Source of the DNA: an uncultured Collinsella sp.
Lineage (GTDB): Bacteria; Actinomycetota; Coriobacteriia; Coriobacteriales; Coriobacteriaceae
Reading direction: 5' to 3'
Assembly (NCBI GenBank): GCA_902489945.1
Contig: CABUBZ010000059.1
Span: 1 to 10,672, forward strand
DNA length: 10,672 nt
Each line of letters opens with the position of its first letter. Within the stretch, counting starts at the first letter, position 1. The translations under genes were made by a program, and so were the position numbers. The notes beneath the pieces are model-generated. The model was not told where the DNA came from. It saw nothing but the letters and a program-made list of their open reading frames with translations, and searched no databases. Below are positions 1 to 6,902 of this stretch, piece by piece.

Positions 1-181
1 TAAGTGCTTTCCTTTGCGTGCGGAACTCGCGATAAACTTAATTACGCGCCGCTCCCCGCCCACGCCGGGCAAACGTCATTGGACTTATCACTGACGTGAA
101 GTGGACGCTTGTATATCGTCTGCTAGCTTGGCACGGTACAATGCTTTCAGATTTCAATTTATAAATTAGTGGGGTTAATTC
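1..181. other. Gene-free leader upstream of the methyltransferase gene
   Basis: I see no convincing coding sequence here, and whatever gene precedes it lies outside the window. It holds a 6-bp inverted repeat, ACGTCA (73-78) and TGACGT (92-97), separated by 13 bases, and a candidate -10 box (137-142). The start at 182 is preceded by a G-rich stretch (GGGG, 171-174) seven bases upstream, which is a weak Shine-Dalgarno sequence. Confidence 0.5.
137..142 (+). promoter_or_regulatory. Candidate -10 box (TACAAT) for the methyltransferase gene
   Basis: TACAAT matches the TATAAT consensus at five of six positions and sits 40 bases before the start codon, giving a 5' leader of roughly 33 nt. No recognisable -35 hexamer lies 16-18 bases upstream, so this is a partial match. 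The same hexamer occurs before several other genes in the window, which adds some support. Confidence 0.35.
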
Positions 182-1630
182 ATGGCAGAATCTCGTGCGG
201 AGCGTAGGGCTCGTCGTGCTTTGGTGGAGGCGGCTGAGGGGTTGAAAGAGGAGAAATCTTCTAAGAAATCAAAGTCGTCTCAGGATGCGAAGGGCAAGTC
301 GGTCAAGGGCAAGGCTAAGGCTAAGCGCCCCGGCTCTCGTCGGAGCGAGGACAAGGCATCTCAGACTCGCACCAAGCGCCCGCATAAAGATCCGGTTTCG
401 TCTGCACGTAAGGCTGTGGACCCCAAATCTCCCTGTTCGATCATGAAATCTTGCGGTGGGTGCACGGCGCTCAATCGTCCTTATAAGAAGCAGTTGGCGG
501 CCAAGCAGGCTGCTGTGGAGGAGCTGTTTGCTGAGCTCTGTGAGCGCGAGGGTATTGCCGTTGATCCCATTCGCGGTATGGGCGTCACCCTGGGCGACCC
601 GGGCAAATATCCTGCGCCGCGCGGTTTTCGCCATAAGGCCGCCACTCCCTTTGCTCCCGGCAAGGAGGGTGCTGTCCGTTGCGGTTTCTTTGAGCGCGGC
701 ACGCACAAGATCGTTGCCGTACCCGAGTGTCCTGTCGAGGCACCGGGTGCCCGTCAGATTCTCAACGGCATCGCACGCGAAGCTGAGCGGCTGCATATTC
801 CCGCCTTTAATGAGGACAAGCATCTTGGTTTGCTTCGCTATGCCGTCGTCCGCTGCGGCTGGCGTACCGACCAGGTCATGGTCACGCTCGTGACCGCTCA
901 GCGCGACTTGCCGCATGCGCAGGAGTTCTTTGAGGCTGTCGCCGCACTCAATCCGCACATCGTCACCGTCGCCCAAAACATCAACGGACGTCCCGGCAAC
1001 GCCATCCTCGGCGAGGAAACCCGCATTGTATATGGCGCCGAGTGCATGCGCGACCAGCTGCTCGGCTGCGAGTTCGATATCTCCCCCACCGCGTTCTACC
1101 AGACCAACCCGCAGCAGACCGAGCTGCTCTATCAGCTCGCGATTGACGGCATGGACCTGCAGCAGGGCGATGTGCTCATGGATGCCTACTGTGGCAGCGG
1201 TACCATCGGTCTTTGCGCAGCTAAAGATGCCCAGAACAAGGGCGTCGGTATTATGCTGCTTGGCGTGGAGCGCAACCACGCCGGCATTGCCGACGCACGT
1301 CGTAATGCCGAGCTCAACGGCCTCACCCGCAGCGCTTGGTTTATGGCCGACGATGCCACCGACTACATCCTAGATGCCGCCGACAACAACGAGCGGGTCG
1401 ATGTCCTTTCCATCGATCCGCCGCGCGCCGGCTCTACCCCCGAGTTCCTCGAAGCTGCCTGCGCGCTTAAGCCGCGCCGCATCACCTATATCAGCTGCAA
1501 CCCCGTGACTCAAGAGCGCGACCTGCATCAGCTCCTCGACGGAGGCTATCGCCTGCTCAAGATCACGCCCGTCGACATGTTCCCTCACACCGACCACACC
1601 GAAACCGTAGCGGTCCTCGAACGCCGCTAA
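182..1630 (+). CDS. rlmD: 23S rRNA (uracil-C5)-methyltransferase, RlmD/RlmC (RumA/TrmA) family
   Basis: Transfers a methyl group from S-adenosylmethionine to carbon 5 of a uridine in 23S rRNA. The 482-residue protein shows the whole family signature: [4Fe-4S] ligands C85-X5-C91-X2-C94 plus C183; the FYQTN segment (305-309); the SAM-binding DAYCGSGTIG (334-343); IDPPRAG (411-417); the catalytic cysteine C439 in SCNP; and the C-terminal HTETV with general base E474. Residues 1-80 are a Lys/Arg/Ser-rich, probably disordered extension where E. coli RlmD has a TRAM domain. E. coli RlmC also lacks TRAM, so target U747, U1939 or both (as in RlmCD of some Gram-positives) cannot be told, and the symbol is provisional. 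No usable start lies between the extension and the cysteine motif. It appears monocistronic, with a terminator 30 nt after the stop. Confidence 0.93.
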   Translation: MAESRAERRARRALVEAAEGLKEEKSSKKSKSSQDAKGKSVKGKAKAKRPGSRRSEDKASQTRTKRPHKDPVSSARKAVDPKSPCSIMKSCGGCTALNRPYKKQLAAKQAAVEELFAELCEREGIAVDPIRGMGVTLGDPGKYPAPRGFRHKAATPFAPGKEGAVRCGFFERGTHKIVAVPECPVEAPGARQILNGIAREAERLHIPAFNEDKHLGLLRYAVVRCGWRTDQVMVTLVTAQRDLPHAQEFFEAVAALNPHIVTVAQNINGRPGNAILGEETRIVYGAECMRDQLLGCEFDISPTAFYQTNPQQTELLYQLAIDGMDLQQGDVLMDAYCGSGTIGLCAAKDAQNKGVGIMLLGVERNHAGIADARRNAELNGLTRSAWFMADDATDYILDAADNNERVDVLSIDPPRAGSTPEFLEAACALKPRRITYISCNPVTQERDLHQLLDGGYRLLKITPVDMFPHTDHTETVAVLERR

Positions 1631-1660
1631 CCAACCTCAGTAGATTTTTGGGACAAGAAA

Positions 1661-1686
1661 GGGGGCGACCCGCCTGGGCCGCCCCC
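1661..1686. terminator. Two-way terminator between the methyltransferase and phosphatase genes
   Basis: GGGGGCG (1661-1667) pairs with CGCCCCC (1680-1686), and an inner CCC/GGG pair extends the stem. Genes on both strands end here (stops at 1630 and 1709). The minus-strand reading is followed by a short T-rich run (TTTCTTG); the plus reading has only a few Ts (TTCGCTTGGTTT). A two-way intrinsic terminator is the simplest reading. Confidence 0.75.
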
Positions 1687-1708
1687 TTCGCTTGGTTTAT
1701 AAACTCCG

Positions 1709-2530
1709 CTACATCCCATTGCGCAGATCGCACACGCCGGCTGCCGCCATCTCGCGCAGCAGCGTCTCGCGGTCGCGCGTCACGATCAAATCCAGCGGGA
1801 AGTGAATCTCGTCGAGCATCTTGCGCGCGTGATCGAGCTTGCCAATGGCCATGCCAATGTGGGCATCGGTCGACACGCCAATGCCCACGCCCAGCTCGGC
1901 GCAGCGCTCGGCAATCTTGCGGCATACGGCCCAATGCTCAGTGTCGACACCGTGTTCAAGACTATGGTTGTTGATCTCAATAATCTTGTGCTTGGCCTTA
2001 GCTGCCAACAGCACCTCGTCGATATCGAACGGCACGCCCGAACGCCCCGTGTGGCCCAGCATGAACACCTTGGGGTGCTCCAGGGCATTGATATACATCT
2101 CGGTCGTCTGGGCCAGCGTCGCGCCCTCAGCAATCTGCGGATTATGCACGCTTGCAACCAAATAATCCAAATTACGCGTAACCAAATCGAACAGTGAATG
2201 CTGACGGCTGTACGAATCGCCGGCGATATCGAGCGTGACAGGAGTGTCCTCGCCAAACAGGCTTCCGTCCAGCGAAACGATATCGGCCTCGGCACCACGC
2301 AGCACCAGCACGCCGCTCCAAATGCGCGGCCAGATATCCTGGTTGATAAAGAACTGGTAACTGCGCAGGTCATTGGGGCAAGCCGTAACCATAGAGCTCA
2401 AATGGTCGGCAGATCCGAGCACCTGCAGACCACGCTCTGCCGCCCAGTACACATTCTCCTCAATGGTCGAATATGCATGCGCAGAGAACATCGTATGGGT
2501 ATGAATGTCACAAGAAAGCAGGTAGGGCAT
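1709..2530 (-). CDS. PHP-domain metal-dependent phosphatase (YcdX-like)
   Basis: The 273-residue protein belongs to the polymerase and histidinol phosphatase (PHP) superfamily. These are TIM-barrel-like enzymes with a three-metal site that hydrolyse phosphoesters. Metal ligands fall in the family order: H10 and H12 (DIHTHT), H18 (SAHAYS), D42-H43 (SADH), E81 (RGAEADI), H129 (ASVHNP), H160 (LGHTGR), and D222/H224 (STDAH). HAYSTIEENV and GHTGRSGVPFDI resemble the E. coli YcdX group more than histidinol phosphatases, so a role in histidine synthesis is not implied and the substrate is unknown. The start is supported by AAGGAG five bases upstream. It lies downstream of the aminotransferase on the same strand with a 165-bp gap containing its own candidate -10 box, so it may be transcribed separately. 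Confidence 0.88.
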   Translation of the reverse strand: MPYLLSCDIHTHTMFSAHAYSTIEENVYWAAERGLQVLGSADHLSSMVTACPNDLRSYQFFINQDIWPRIWSGVLVLRGAEADIVSLDGSLFGEDTPVTLDIAGDSYSRQHSLFDLVTRNLDYLVASVHNPQIAEGATLAQTTEMYINALEHPKVFMLGHTGRSGVPFDIDEVLLAAKAKHKIIEINNHSLEHGVDTEHWAVCRKIAERCAELGVGIGVSTDAHIGMAIGKLDHARKMLDEIHFPLDLIVTRDRETLLREMAAAGVCDLRNGM

Positions 2531-2567
2531 CAGGTCTCCTTATCTGGCACGGCCGTCGCTTATATTC

Positions 2568-2573
2568 ATTGTA
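2568..2573 (-). promoter_or_regulatory. Candidate -10 box (TACAAT) for the PHP phosphatase gene
   Basis: On the minus strand GCGTACAAT lies about 38 bases before the phosphatase start, which would give a leader of about 30 nt. Seventeen bases further upstream is TTACGA, only a weak -35 match. A second TACAAT lies further upstream at 2673-2678. Either box could serve the gene if it is not simply co-transcribed with the aminotransferase. Confidence 0.3.
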
Positions 2574-2695
2574 CGCATAGCCTTCGATAGTCGTAAAACC
2601 ACTCCATCCCAAAGACACAACGTCCATGACAACGGGGTCCGGCTTAACACCAAACCCCGTTTCACGTAAAACATTGTAGGCAGAGCGCTTTACTT

Positions 2696-3880
2696 TTAAC
2701 GATACTCGTCCGCCAACTGTTTCCAAGCGGGTAGCGAATTGACAATCGTTTCGTAGCTCACGCAATAGCCCAGGCGGAACCAACCTGGCATACCAAAGCT
2801 GTCCGAGGGAACCGCAAGCAACTCATACTTCTTTGCGCGCTCGCAAAACGCATTCGCATCGGACTCCAACGCTTTCACCCATAGGTAGAACGCGCCATCC
2901 GGCTCAACATAGGTGTAGCCATACTCCGCTAGTGCGTCGGTAAGCGCGGTGCGGTTACGTGCATAGGCCTCAACGTCACTCGGCTCATCGATGCAGTCGA
3001 TAATTACGCGCTGAAAGAGCGCCGGCGCGCACACGAAGCCCAGCGTACGGGCAGCACCCGCAACAGCCGGCATCAGACGGGCAGCCTGCGGATTGGTGTT
3101 GGGAACCAAGATCCAACCCACGCGCTCACCAGGCAGCGACAGCGACTTGGAATACGAGTAGCACACGATGGTGTGCTCGTAGATCGAGGGCACCCAAGGC
3201 ACCTCGGCACCGTACACGATCTCGCGGTACGGCTCATCCGAGATGAGCATAATCGGATTCTCGGAATCGCGCTGAGCGTTGGCCTCGCGCAGAACATTGG
3301 CCAGTCGCGTCAACGTGTCGCATGTATATACGGCACCGGTCGGATTGTTGGGAGAGTCGATGATGACGGCCGCCGTCTTATCGCTGATCGCCTTGAGCAC
3401 GTTGTCCACGCTCAGCTGGAACGTATCTTCATCGGCGAGCGCCTCAACACACGTACAGCCGGCCTTCTCAATCCAAACGCGATACTCCGGAAAGTACGGG
3501 GCGATAACAATAACCTCGTCGCCCGGATTCGTAACGGCGTTGAGCGCGCAGGTGAGCGAAGCCGCGGCACCCACCGTCATAAAGACGTCTTTGCCCTCAT
3601 AGCTCGTGCCAAAGCGGCGGTTGAGCGATTCGGCGACGGCTGCTCGACATTGCGGCAGGCCCGGAGCGGGGGTGTAGCCGTGCAACTGGTCACTCGGCAG
3701 CTCCAGGGCCTTCTTAATCGACTCAGCCACAGCAGCGGGCGCCGGAACGCTCGGATTGCCCAGCGAAAAATCGAATACGTTTTCCGCACCGATCTGCACC
3801 TTGCGCTCAAGGCCATAGCTAAAAATCTCACGGATGATGGAGCTTTCCGCACCGCGAGCATACATAGTTTCGTTGATCAT
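2696..3880 (-). CDS. Pyridoxal-phosphate-dependent aminotransferase (class I/II)
   Basis: A fold-type I aminotransferase of 394 residues, the usual length. It carries GNPSVPAP (41-48) and YTPAPGLPQCR (69-79) near the N-terminus, the stacking aromatic in APYFPEY (127-133), DSPNNPTG (175-182) with PLP-contacting asparagines, D215 in ISDEPY for the pyridine nitrogen, PLP lysine K245 in SYSKSLSLPGERVGW, and the substrate-carboxylate arginine R369 in FRLGYC. It should transfer amino groups between an amino acid and a 2-oxo acid; the substrate (aspartate-like, alanine-like or other) cannot be read from these motifs. I chose the start at 3880 because AAAGGGGAA lies five bases upstream. The in-frame ATG at 3979 would add 33 residues encoded partly by the palindrome at 3941-4000 and has no ribosome binding site of its own. 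Confidence 0.92.
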   Translation of the reverse strand: MINETMYARGAESSIIREIFSYGLERKVQIGAENVFDFSLGNPSVPAPAAVAESIKKALELPSDQLHGYTPAPGLPQCRAAVAESLNRRFGTSYEGKDVFMTVGAAASLTCALNAVTNPGDEVIVIAPYFPEYRVWIEKAGCTCVEALADEDTFQLSVDNVLKAISDKTAAVIIDSPNNPTGAVYTCDTLTRLANVLREANAQRDSENPIMLISDEPYREIVYGAEVPWVPSIYEHTIVCYSYSKSLSLPGERVGWILVPNTNPQAARLMPAVAGAARTLGFVCAPALFQRVIIDCIDEPSDVEAYARNRTALTDALAEYGYTYVEPDGAFYLWVKALESDANAFCERAKKYELLAVPSDSFGMPGWFRLGYCVSYETIVNSLPAWKQLADEYR

Positions 3881-3883
3881 CTG

Positions 3884-3892
3884 TTCCCCTTT
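3884..3892 (-). promoter_or_regulatory. Ribosome binding site fixing the aminotransferase start
   Basis: AAAGGGGAA on the minus strand ends a few bases before the ATG at 3880, with AGGGG at a 5-nt spacing. This favours the shorter protein over the 33-residue longer reading that begins at 3979. Confidence 0.8.
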
Positions 3893-3904
3893 CGCATAGG
3901 CGCT

Positions 3905-3910
3905 ATTGTA
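3905..3910 (-). promoter_or_regulatory. Candidate -10 box (TACAAT) for the aminotransferase gene
   Basis: Minus-strand GCGTACAAT sits 25 bases before the start codon, the same 9-base string found before the PHP phosphatase gene. No clear -35 is present at the usual distance. If real, the transcript begins at about 3898, which would exclude the longer N-terminus starting at 3979. Confidence 0.35.
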
Positions 3911-3940
3911 CGCTTTAGCCGAGCAAAGTGCCGCAGCAAT

Positions 3941-4000
3941 GTTGATTGGGGACAGACTTAAATGCGTGAAAACGCTCATTTAAGTCTGTCCCCAATCAAC
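3941..4000. repeat. Perfect 24-bp inverted repeat with 12-nt centre (REP/REPIN-like palindrome)
   Basis: Bases 3941-3964 are the exact reverse complement of 3977-4000. The arms contain the core GGGGACAGACTT and its complement AAGTCTGTCCCC. In the centre, CGT (3965-3967) can pair with ACG (3972-3974) around GAAA, leaving only a CT bulge. It lies between the ftsH terminator and the aminotransferase promoter region and lacks a T-tract on either side, so it is not a typical terminator. Long perfect palindromes with a GGGGACAG-like core are what I would expect of REP/REPIN elements moved by REP-associated tyrosine (Y1) transposases. No such transposase is in the window. Assignment to that class is inference; the inverted repeat itself is certain. 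Confidence 0.85.
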
Positions 4001-4026
4001 AGACGGCCCCATATCGCTCAAAAGAA

Positions 4027-4058
4027 AAAGCCTCCGCAGGTTTCCCCGCGGAGGCTTT
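4027..4058 (-). terminator. Intrinsic terminator of the tilS-hpt-ftsH cluster
   Basis: AAAGCCTCCGC (4027-4037) pairs perfectly with GCGGAGGCTTT (4048-4058) across a 10-nt loop. Read on the minus strand, the stem is followed by TTCTTTTGAG. It begins 12 nt after the ftsH stop codon, the expected place for the end of the cluster. Confidence 0.88.
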
Positions 4059-4069
4059 CGCCACAAAGA

Positions 4070-6205
4070 CTATTTGTCGGCGTCGGTGTCGGCATCGACG
4101 ACGGCATGGTCATCGTCAGCATCATCGGATGCGGCTTCGGCATCCTCTTGCATGGCCGCCTGCGCAAAGGCCGCGGCATCAGCCGCCAGCTCCTCCTCGC
4201 TCATTCGAGGCACGCGCTTCTTGGTCGGCATGCCGGCCGCCTTGGCATTGCGCTCCTCCTTGGCCGCCAGGATATCGCCCTCGCGCTCAAGGTAGGCATT
4301 CCACTCGTTGTCGAGTAGGGCGTTCACGGCGTCGCCCTCGACGGTCTCGCGCTCAAGCAGCACCTTCGCCATCAGATCAAGCTGATCGCGACGGGCGTCC
4401 AGAATCTCGACCGCACGACGATGGGCCTCACGCATAATGCGCTGAACCTCGATATCGATGCGGCGCGCCGTCTCCTCGGAGTAATCCTGGTGATCGGCGT
4501 AATCGCGACCAAGGAACACCTGATGTTGCGCCTCGCCAAACACTTGCGTGCCCAGCTCCTCGCTCATGCCCAGGCGCGTGACCATCTCGCGCGCCATCTT
4601 GGTTGCGCGCTCCAGATCGTTGCTCGCGCCCGACGTAATATCATCGCACATGAGCTCCTCGGCAACGCGACCGCCCAAGAACACGGCGAGCTCGTCGAGC
4701 ATCTCGTTCTTGGTCTTGAGGAAGTGGTCCTCCTGCGGAAGCTGCAGCGTGTAGCCCAGCGCCTGGCCGCGGCTGACGATCGAGATCTTGTGGACCGGAT
4801 CGGAGTGCTCCAGGATGTGGCCCACCAGGGCATGACCGCTCTCGTGGTAGGCAATCGTGGTGCGCTCGGCCTCGGTCATCACGCGACCCTTGCGTTGCGG
4901 TCCGGCAATCACGCGCTCCATCGACTCCTCGACCTCGTCCATCGAGATCACGGAACGATGACGGCGAGCGGCCAGCAGCGCAGACTCGTTGAGCAGGTTC
5001 GCCAAATCGGCACCAGTAAAGCCAACGGTCATCTGGGCGAGCTTCTCAAACTTAACGTCCTCGTCCATCGGCTTGTTCTCGGCATGCACGCGCAAGATCT
5101 GCTCGCGGCCCTTCACATCCGGACGGTCGACCGTAACCTGACGGTCAAAACGGCCGGGACGCAGCAATGCCGGATCCAGGATGTCAGGACGGTTGGTCGC
5201 AGCGATCAGGATGACCGACTCGCTTTCCTCAAAGCCGTCCATCTCGACCAGCAGCTGGTTGAGCGTCTGCTCGCGCTCGTCGTGACCGCCGCCCAAGCCA
5301 GCTCCGCGCTGACGTCCCACGGCATCGATCTCATCGATGAAGATGATCGACGGGGCCTGGGACTTGGCCTCCTTAAAGAGGTCACGCACACGGCTGGCGC
5401 CGACACCTACGAACATCTCGACAAAGTCGGAACCCGAGATGCTAAAGAACGGCACGCCCGCCTCGCCGGCAACGGCCTTGGCCAGCAGCGTTTTACCGGT
5501 GCCCGGAGGGCCAACCAGCAACACGCCACGCGGGATCTTGGCGCCCAGCTTGCGATAGCGATCCGGATCGCTCAAAAAGTCACGGATCTCCTCGAGCTCC
5601 TCGACTGCCTCGTCCACGCCGGCAACGTCTTCAAACTTGACCTTGGGGCGTGTGGCCTCGTTGGTCTTGGCGTTGGTCTTGCCAAACTGCATGTTCCTGT
5701 TGTTGGCGCCCATCATCTGGCGCATAAAGTAGAACATGATGGCGATAAGGGCGATCGTCGGAAGCACACTCATCGCCAAGTCGCCCCAAAAATCGGGATC
5801 GTTGGTGTTGACGATGTACTTGGTATCGGGGTGCTCCGCCATGAGCTCGGCAAGCGAATCGGAGCCGACATAGGTCGAGGAGAAGCTCTTGAGCTCGCTC
5901 GTATCGCCCTTGTCCTTCTTCGTCTTCCAGTAATGACCCGTCACGCTTCCGTCTTGAACCGTATAGGTCAGATCTTCGACGCGATCCTGCTTGATGGCGC
6001 TCACCATCTCGCTCGTCGCGAGCTTAACGGTATTGCTGGAATTGGCAAAGCCGGAGCCCATGTTAAAGAAGGCGTAGCCCAGAAGCGCGCAAGCCAAAAT
6101 AAAATACAGCCAGCCCGTACGCGTGGGCTTCTTGCCTCCGGGCATCCCCGGGATCTTAGGCTCCCGGGGAGTCTGGGAATTGTTATCGTTATGGTCGTCG
6201 GGCAT
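4070..6205 (-). CDS. ftsH: ATP-dependent zinc metalloprotease FtsH
   Basis: Membrane-anchored AAA+ protease that forms a hexamer, pulls misfolded membrane and unstable cytosolic proteins through its pore and degrades them. Order in the 711 residues: short cytosolic N-terminus; membrane helix ~31-50; extracytoplasmic domain ~51-140; second helix ~143-163; Walker A GPPGTGKT (232-239); pore-loop MFVG (264-267); Walker B IIFIDEID (287-294); second region of homology ATNRPDILDP... (336-355) with arginine fingers R349/R352; zinc motif HESGH (454-458) and third ligand D530 in SGASND. After residue ~640 comes a charged tail ending in an Asp/Ala-rich stretch (687-711). The ATG is 1 nt beyond the hpt stop, and its nearest Shine-Dalgarno (GGAGG, 6218-6222) lies inside hpt at an unusually long 12-nt spacing, so coupling to hpt translation is likely. 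Confidence 0.98.
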   Translation of the reverse strand: MPDDHNDNNSQTPREPKIPGMPGGKKPTRTGWLYFILACALLGYAFFNMGSGFANSSNTVKLATSEMVSAIKQDRVEDLTYTVQDGSVTGHYWKTKKDKGDTSELKSFSSTYVGSDSLAELMAEHPDTKYIVNTNDPDFWGDLAMSVLPTIALIAIMFYFMRQMMGANNRNMQFGKTNAKTNEATRPKVKFEDVAGVDEAVEELEEIRDFLSDPDRYRKLGAKIPRGVLLVGPPGTGKTLLAKAVAGEAGVPFFSISGSDFVEMFVGVGASRVRDLFKEAKSQAPSIIFIDEIDAVGRQRGAGLGGGHDEREQTLNQLLVEMDGFEESESVILIAATNRPDILDPALLRPGRFDRQVTVDRPDVKGREQILRVHAENKPMDEDVKFEKLAQMTVGFTGADLANLLNESALLAARRHRSVISMDEVEESMERVIAGPQRKGRVMTEAERTTIAYHESGHALVGHILEHSDPVHKISIVSRGQALGYTLQLPQEDHFLKTKNEMLDELAVFLGGRVAEELMCDDITSGASNDLERATKMAREMVTRLGMSEELGTQVFGEAQHQVFLGRDYADHQDYSEETARRIDIEVQRIMREAHRRAVEILDARRDQLDLMAKVLLERETVEGDAVNALLDNEWNAYLEREGDILAAKEERNAKAAGMPTKKRVPRMSEEELAADAAAFAQAAMQEDAEAASDDADDDHAVVDADTDADK

Positions 6206-6206
6206 C

Positions 6207-6755
6207 TTACGAATAAACCTCCGGTTTCAAAATGCCCAGATACGGAAGGTTACGATAGCGCTCGGCATAGTCGAGGCCGTAGCCCACCACAAAGGCATCG
6301 GGGCAATGGGTTCCAACATACTTGGGCGTGATGGCCGAGACGCGGTCCTCAACGTCCTTCCACAGGAAGGCGGCGACCTCCAGAGAAGCGGGCTTGCGGC
6401 TCTCGAGGTTCTTCATCAGATACTTGAGCGTCAGGCCCGAGTCCAGAATGTCCTCGACGATCAGCACGTCGCGACCGCGGATGTCGATATCCAGGTCCTT
6501 AATGATACGCACGATACCCGAGGACTTCACACCGTCGCCATAGCTCGAAACAGCCATGAAATCGATGTTGGTCGGCAGCTCGATCTTACGCATCAGGTCG
6601 CCCATAAAGACCACGGCGCCGCGCAGGACCGCAATCAGCACCAGATCCTTACCCGCGTAATCGCGAGTAATCTCCTCGCCCAGGCGAGAGACGATACCGT
6701 CGATATCCTCCTGCGTGAACAGAACCTTCTCGATATCCGGATGTTGAGAAGCCAT
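6207..6755 (-). CDS. hpt: Hypoxanthine (guanine) phosphoribosyltransferase
   Basis: Purine salvage enzyme that joins hypoxanthine or guanine to PRPP, giving IMP or GMP and pyrophosphate in the cytosol. The 182 residues match bacterial HPRTs: the pyrophosphate-binding LRGA loop (44-47), the flexible SSYGD loop (70-74), the PRPP motif VEDILDSGLTL (100-110) with E101-D102 and probable general base D105, a base-contacting lysine K133, and DAFVVGYGLDYAERYRNLPYLG-type C-terminus (153-174). The start has GAAAGGG five bases upstream. It stands between tilS and ftsH, a conserved neighbourhood in Gram-positive bacteria. The 147-bp gap after tilS could hold its own promoter, and its last codons contain the ribosome binding site for ftsH. 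Confidence 0.96.
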   Translation of the reverse strand: MASQHPDIEKVLFTQEDIDGIVSRLGEEITRDYAGKDLVLIAVLRGAVVFMGDLMRKIELPTNIDFMAVSSYGDGVKSSGIVRIIKDLDIDIRGRDVLIVEDILDSGLTLKYLMKNLESRKPASLEVAAFLWKDVEDRVSAITPKYVGTHCPDAFVVGYGLDYAERYRNLPYLGILKPEVYS

Positions 6756-6811
6756 GACAACCCTTTCTTGTGCTTATCGCCCACACACCGCCGTATGGAC
6801 GCGAACTTCAC

Positions 6812-6817
6812 ATTTTA
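6812..6817 (-). promoter_or_regulatory. Possible -10 box (TAAAAT) in the tilS-hpt gap
   Basis: On the minus strand TAAAAT lies 57 bases before the hpt start in an otherwise G+C-rich gap, next to A+T-rich sequence (6831-6838). The best -35 candidates are poor (CTGGAA at 19-bp spacing). It would allow hpt-ftsH to be transcribed independently of tilS. Weak evidence. Confidence 0.22.
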
Positions 6818-6902
6818 GCAGCGCACGGGGTATATTTTCCAGCCCGTACGCCATCAGCGCGGGAATACCGTCAACGTCGCACAGAATAGCTGGCGTGGGA
6901 CG

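Noticed and set aside
269..1279. A 336-codon minus-strand open frame opposite the methyltransferase gene.
   Set aside because: The plus strand has all RlmD-family motifs, and the antisense frame has none and no ribosome binding site.
2631..2661. AACGGGGT/ACCCCGTT inverted repeat as the aminotransferase terminator.
   Set aside because: The 8-bp stem has a 15-nt loop and no T-run on the minus strand, so I do not call it an intrinsic terminator, though some role in RNA 3' structure is possible.
2508..2783. A 91-codon minus-strand frame spanning the gap between the aminotransferase and the PHP phosphatase.
   Set aside because: It overlaps both real genes out of frame, lacks a Shine-Dalgarno sequence, and most of its unique part is the A+T-richer gap with a candidate promoter.
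4421..6331. A 636-codon open frame on the + strand opposite ftsH and the end of hpt.
   Set aside because: It is a by-product of codon bias in the real genes, which avoid TTA, CTA and TCA codons and so leave the opposite strand open. Its translation is low-complexity with no recognisable motif, while ftsH on the minus strand is unmistakable.
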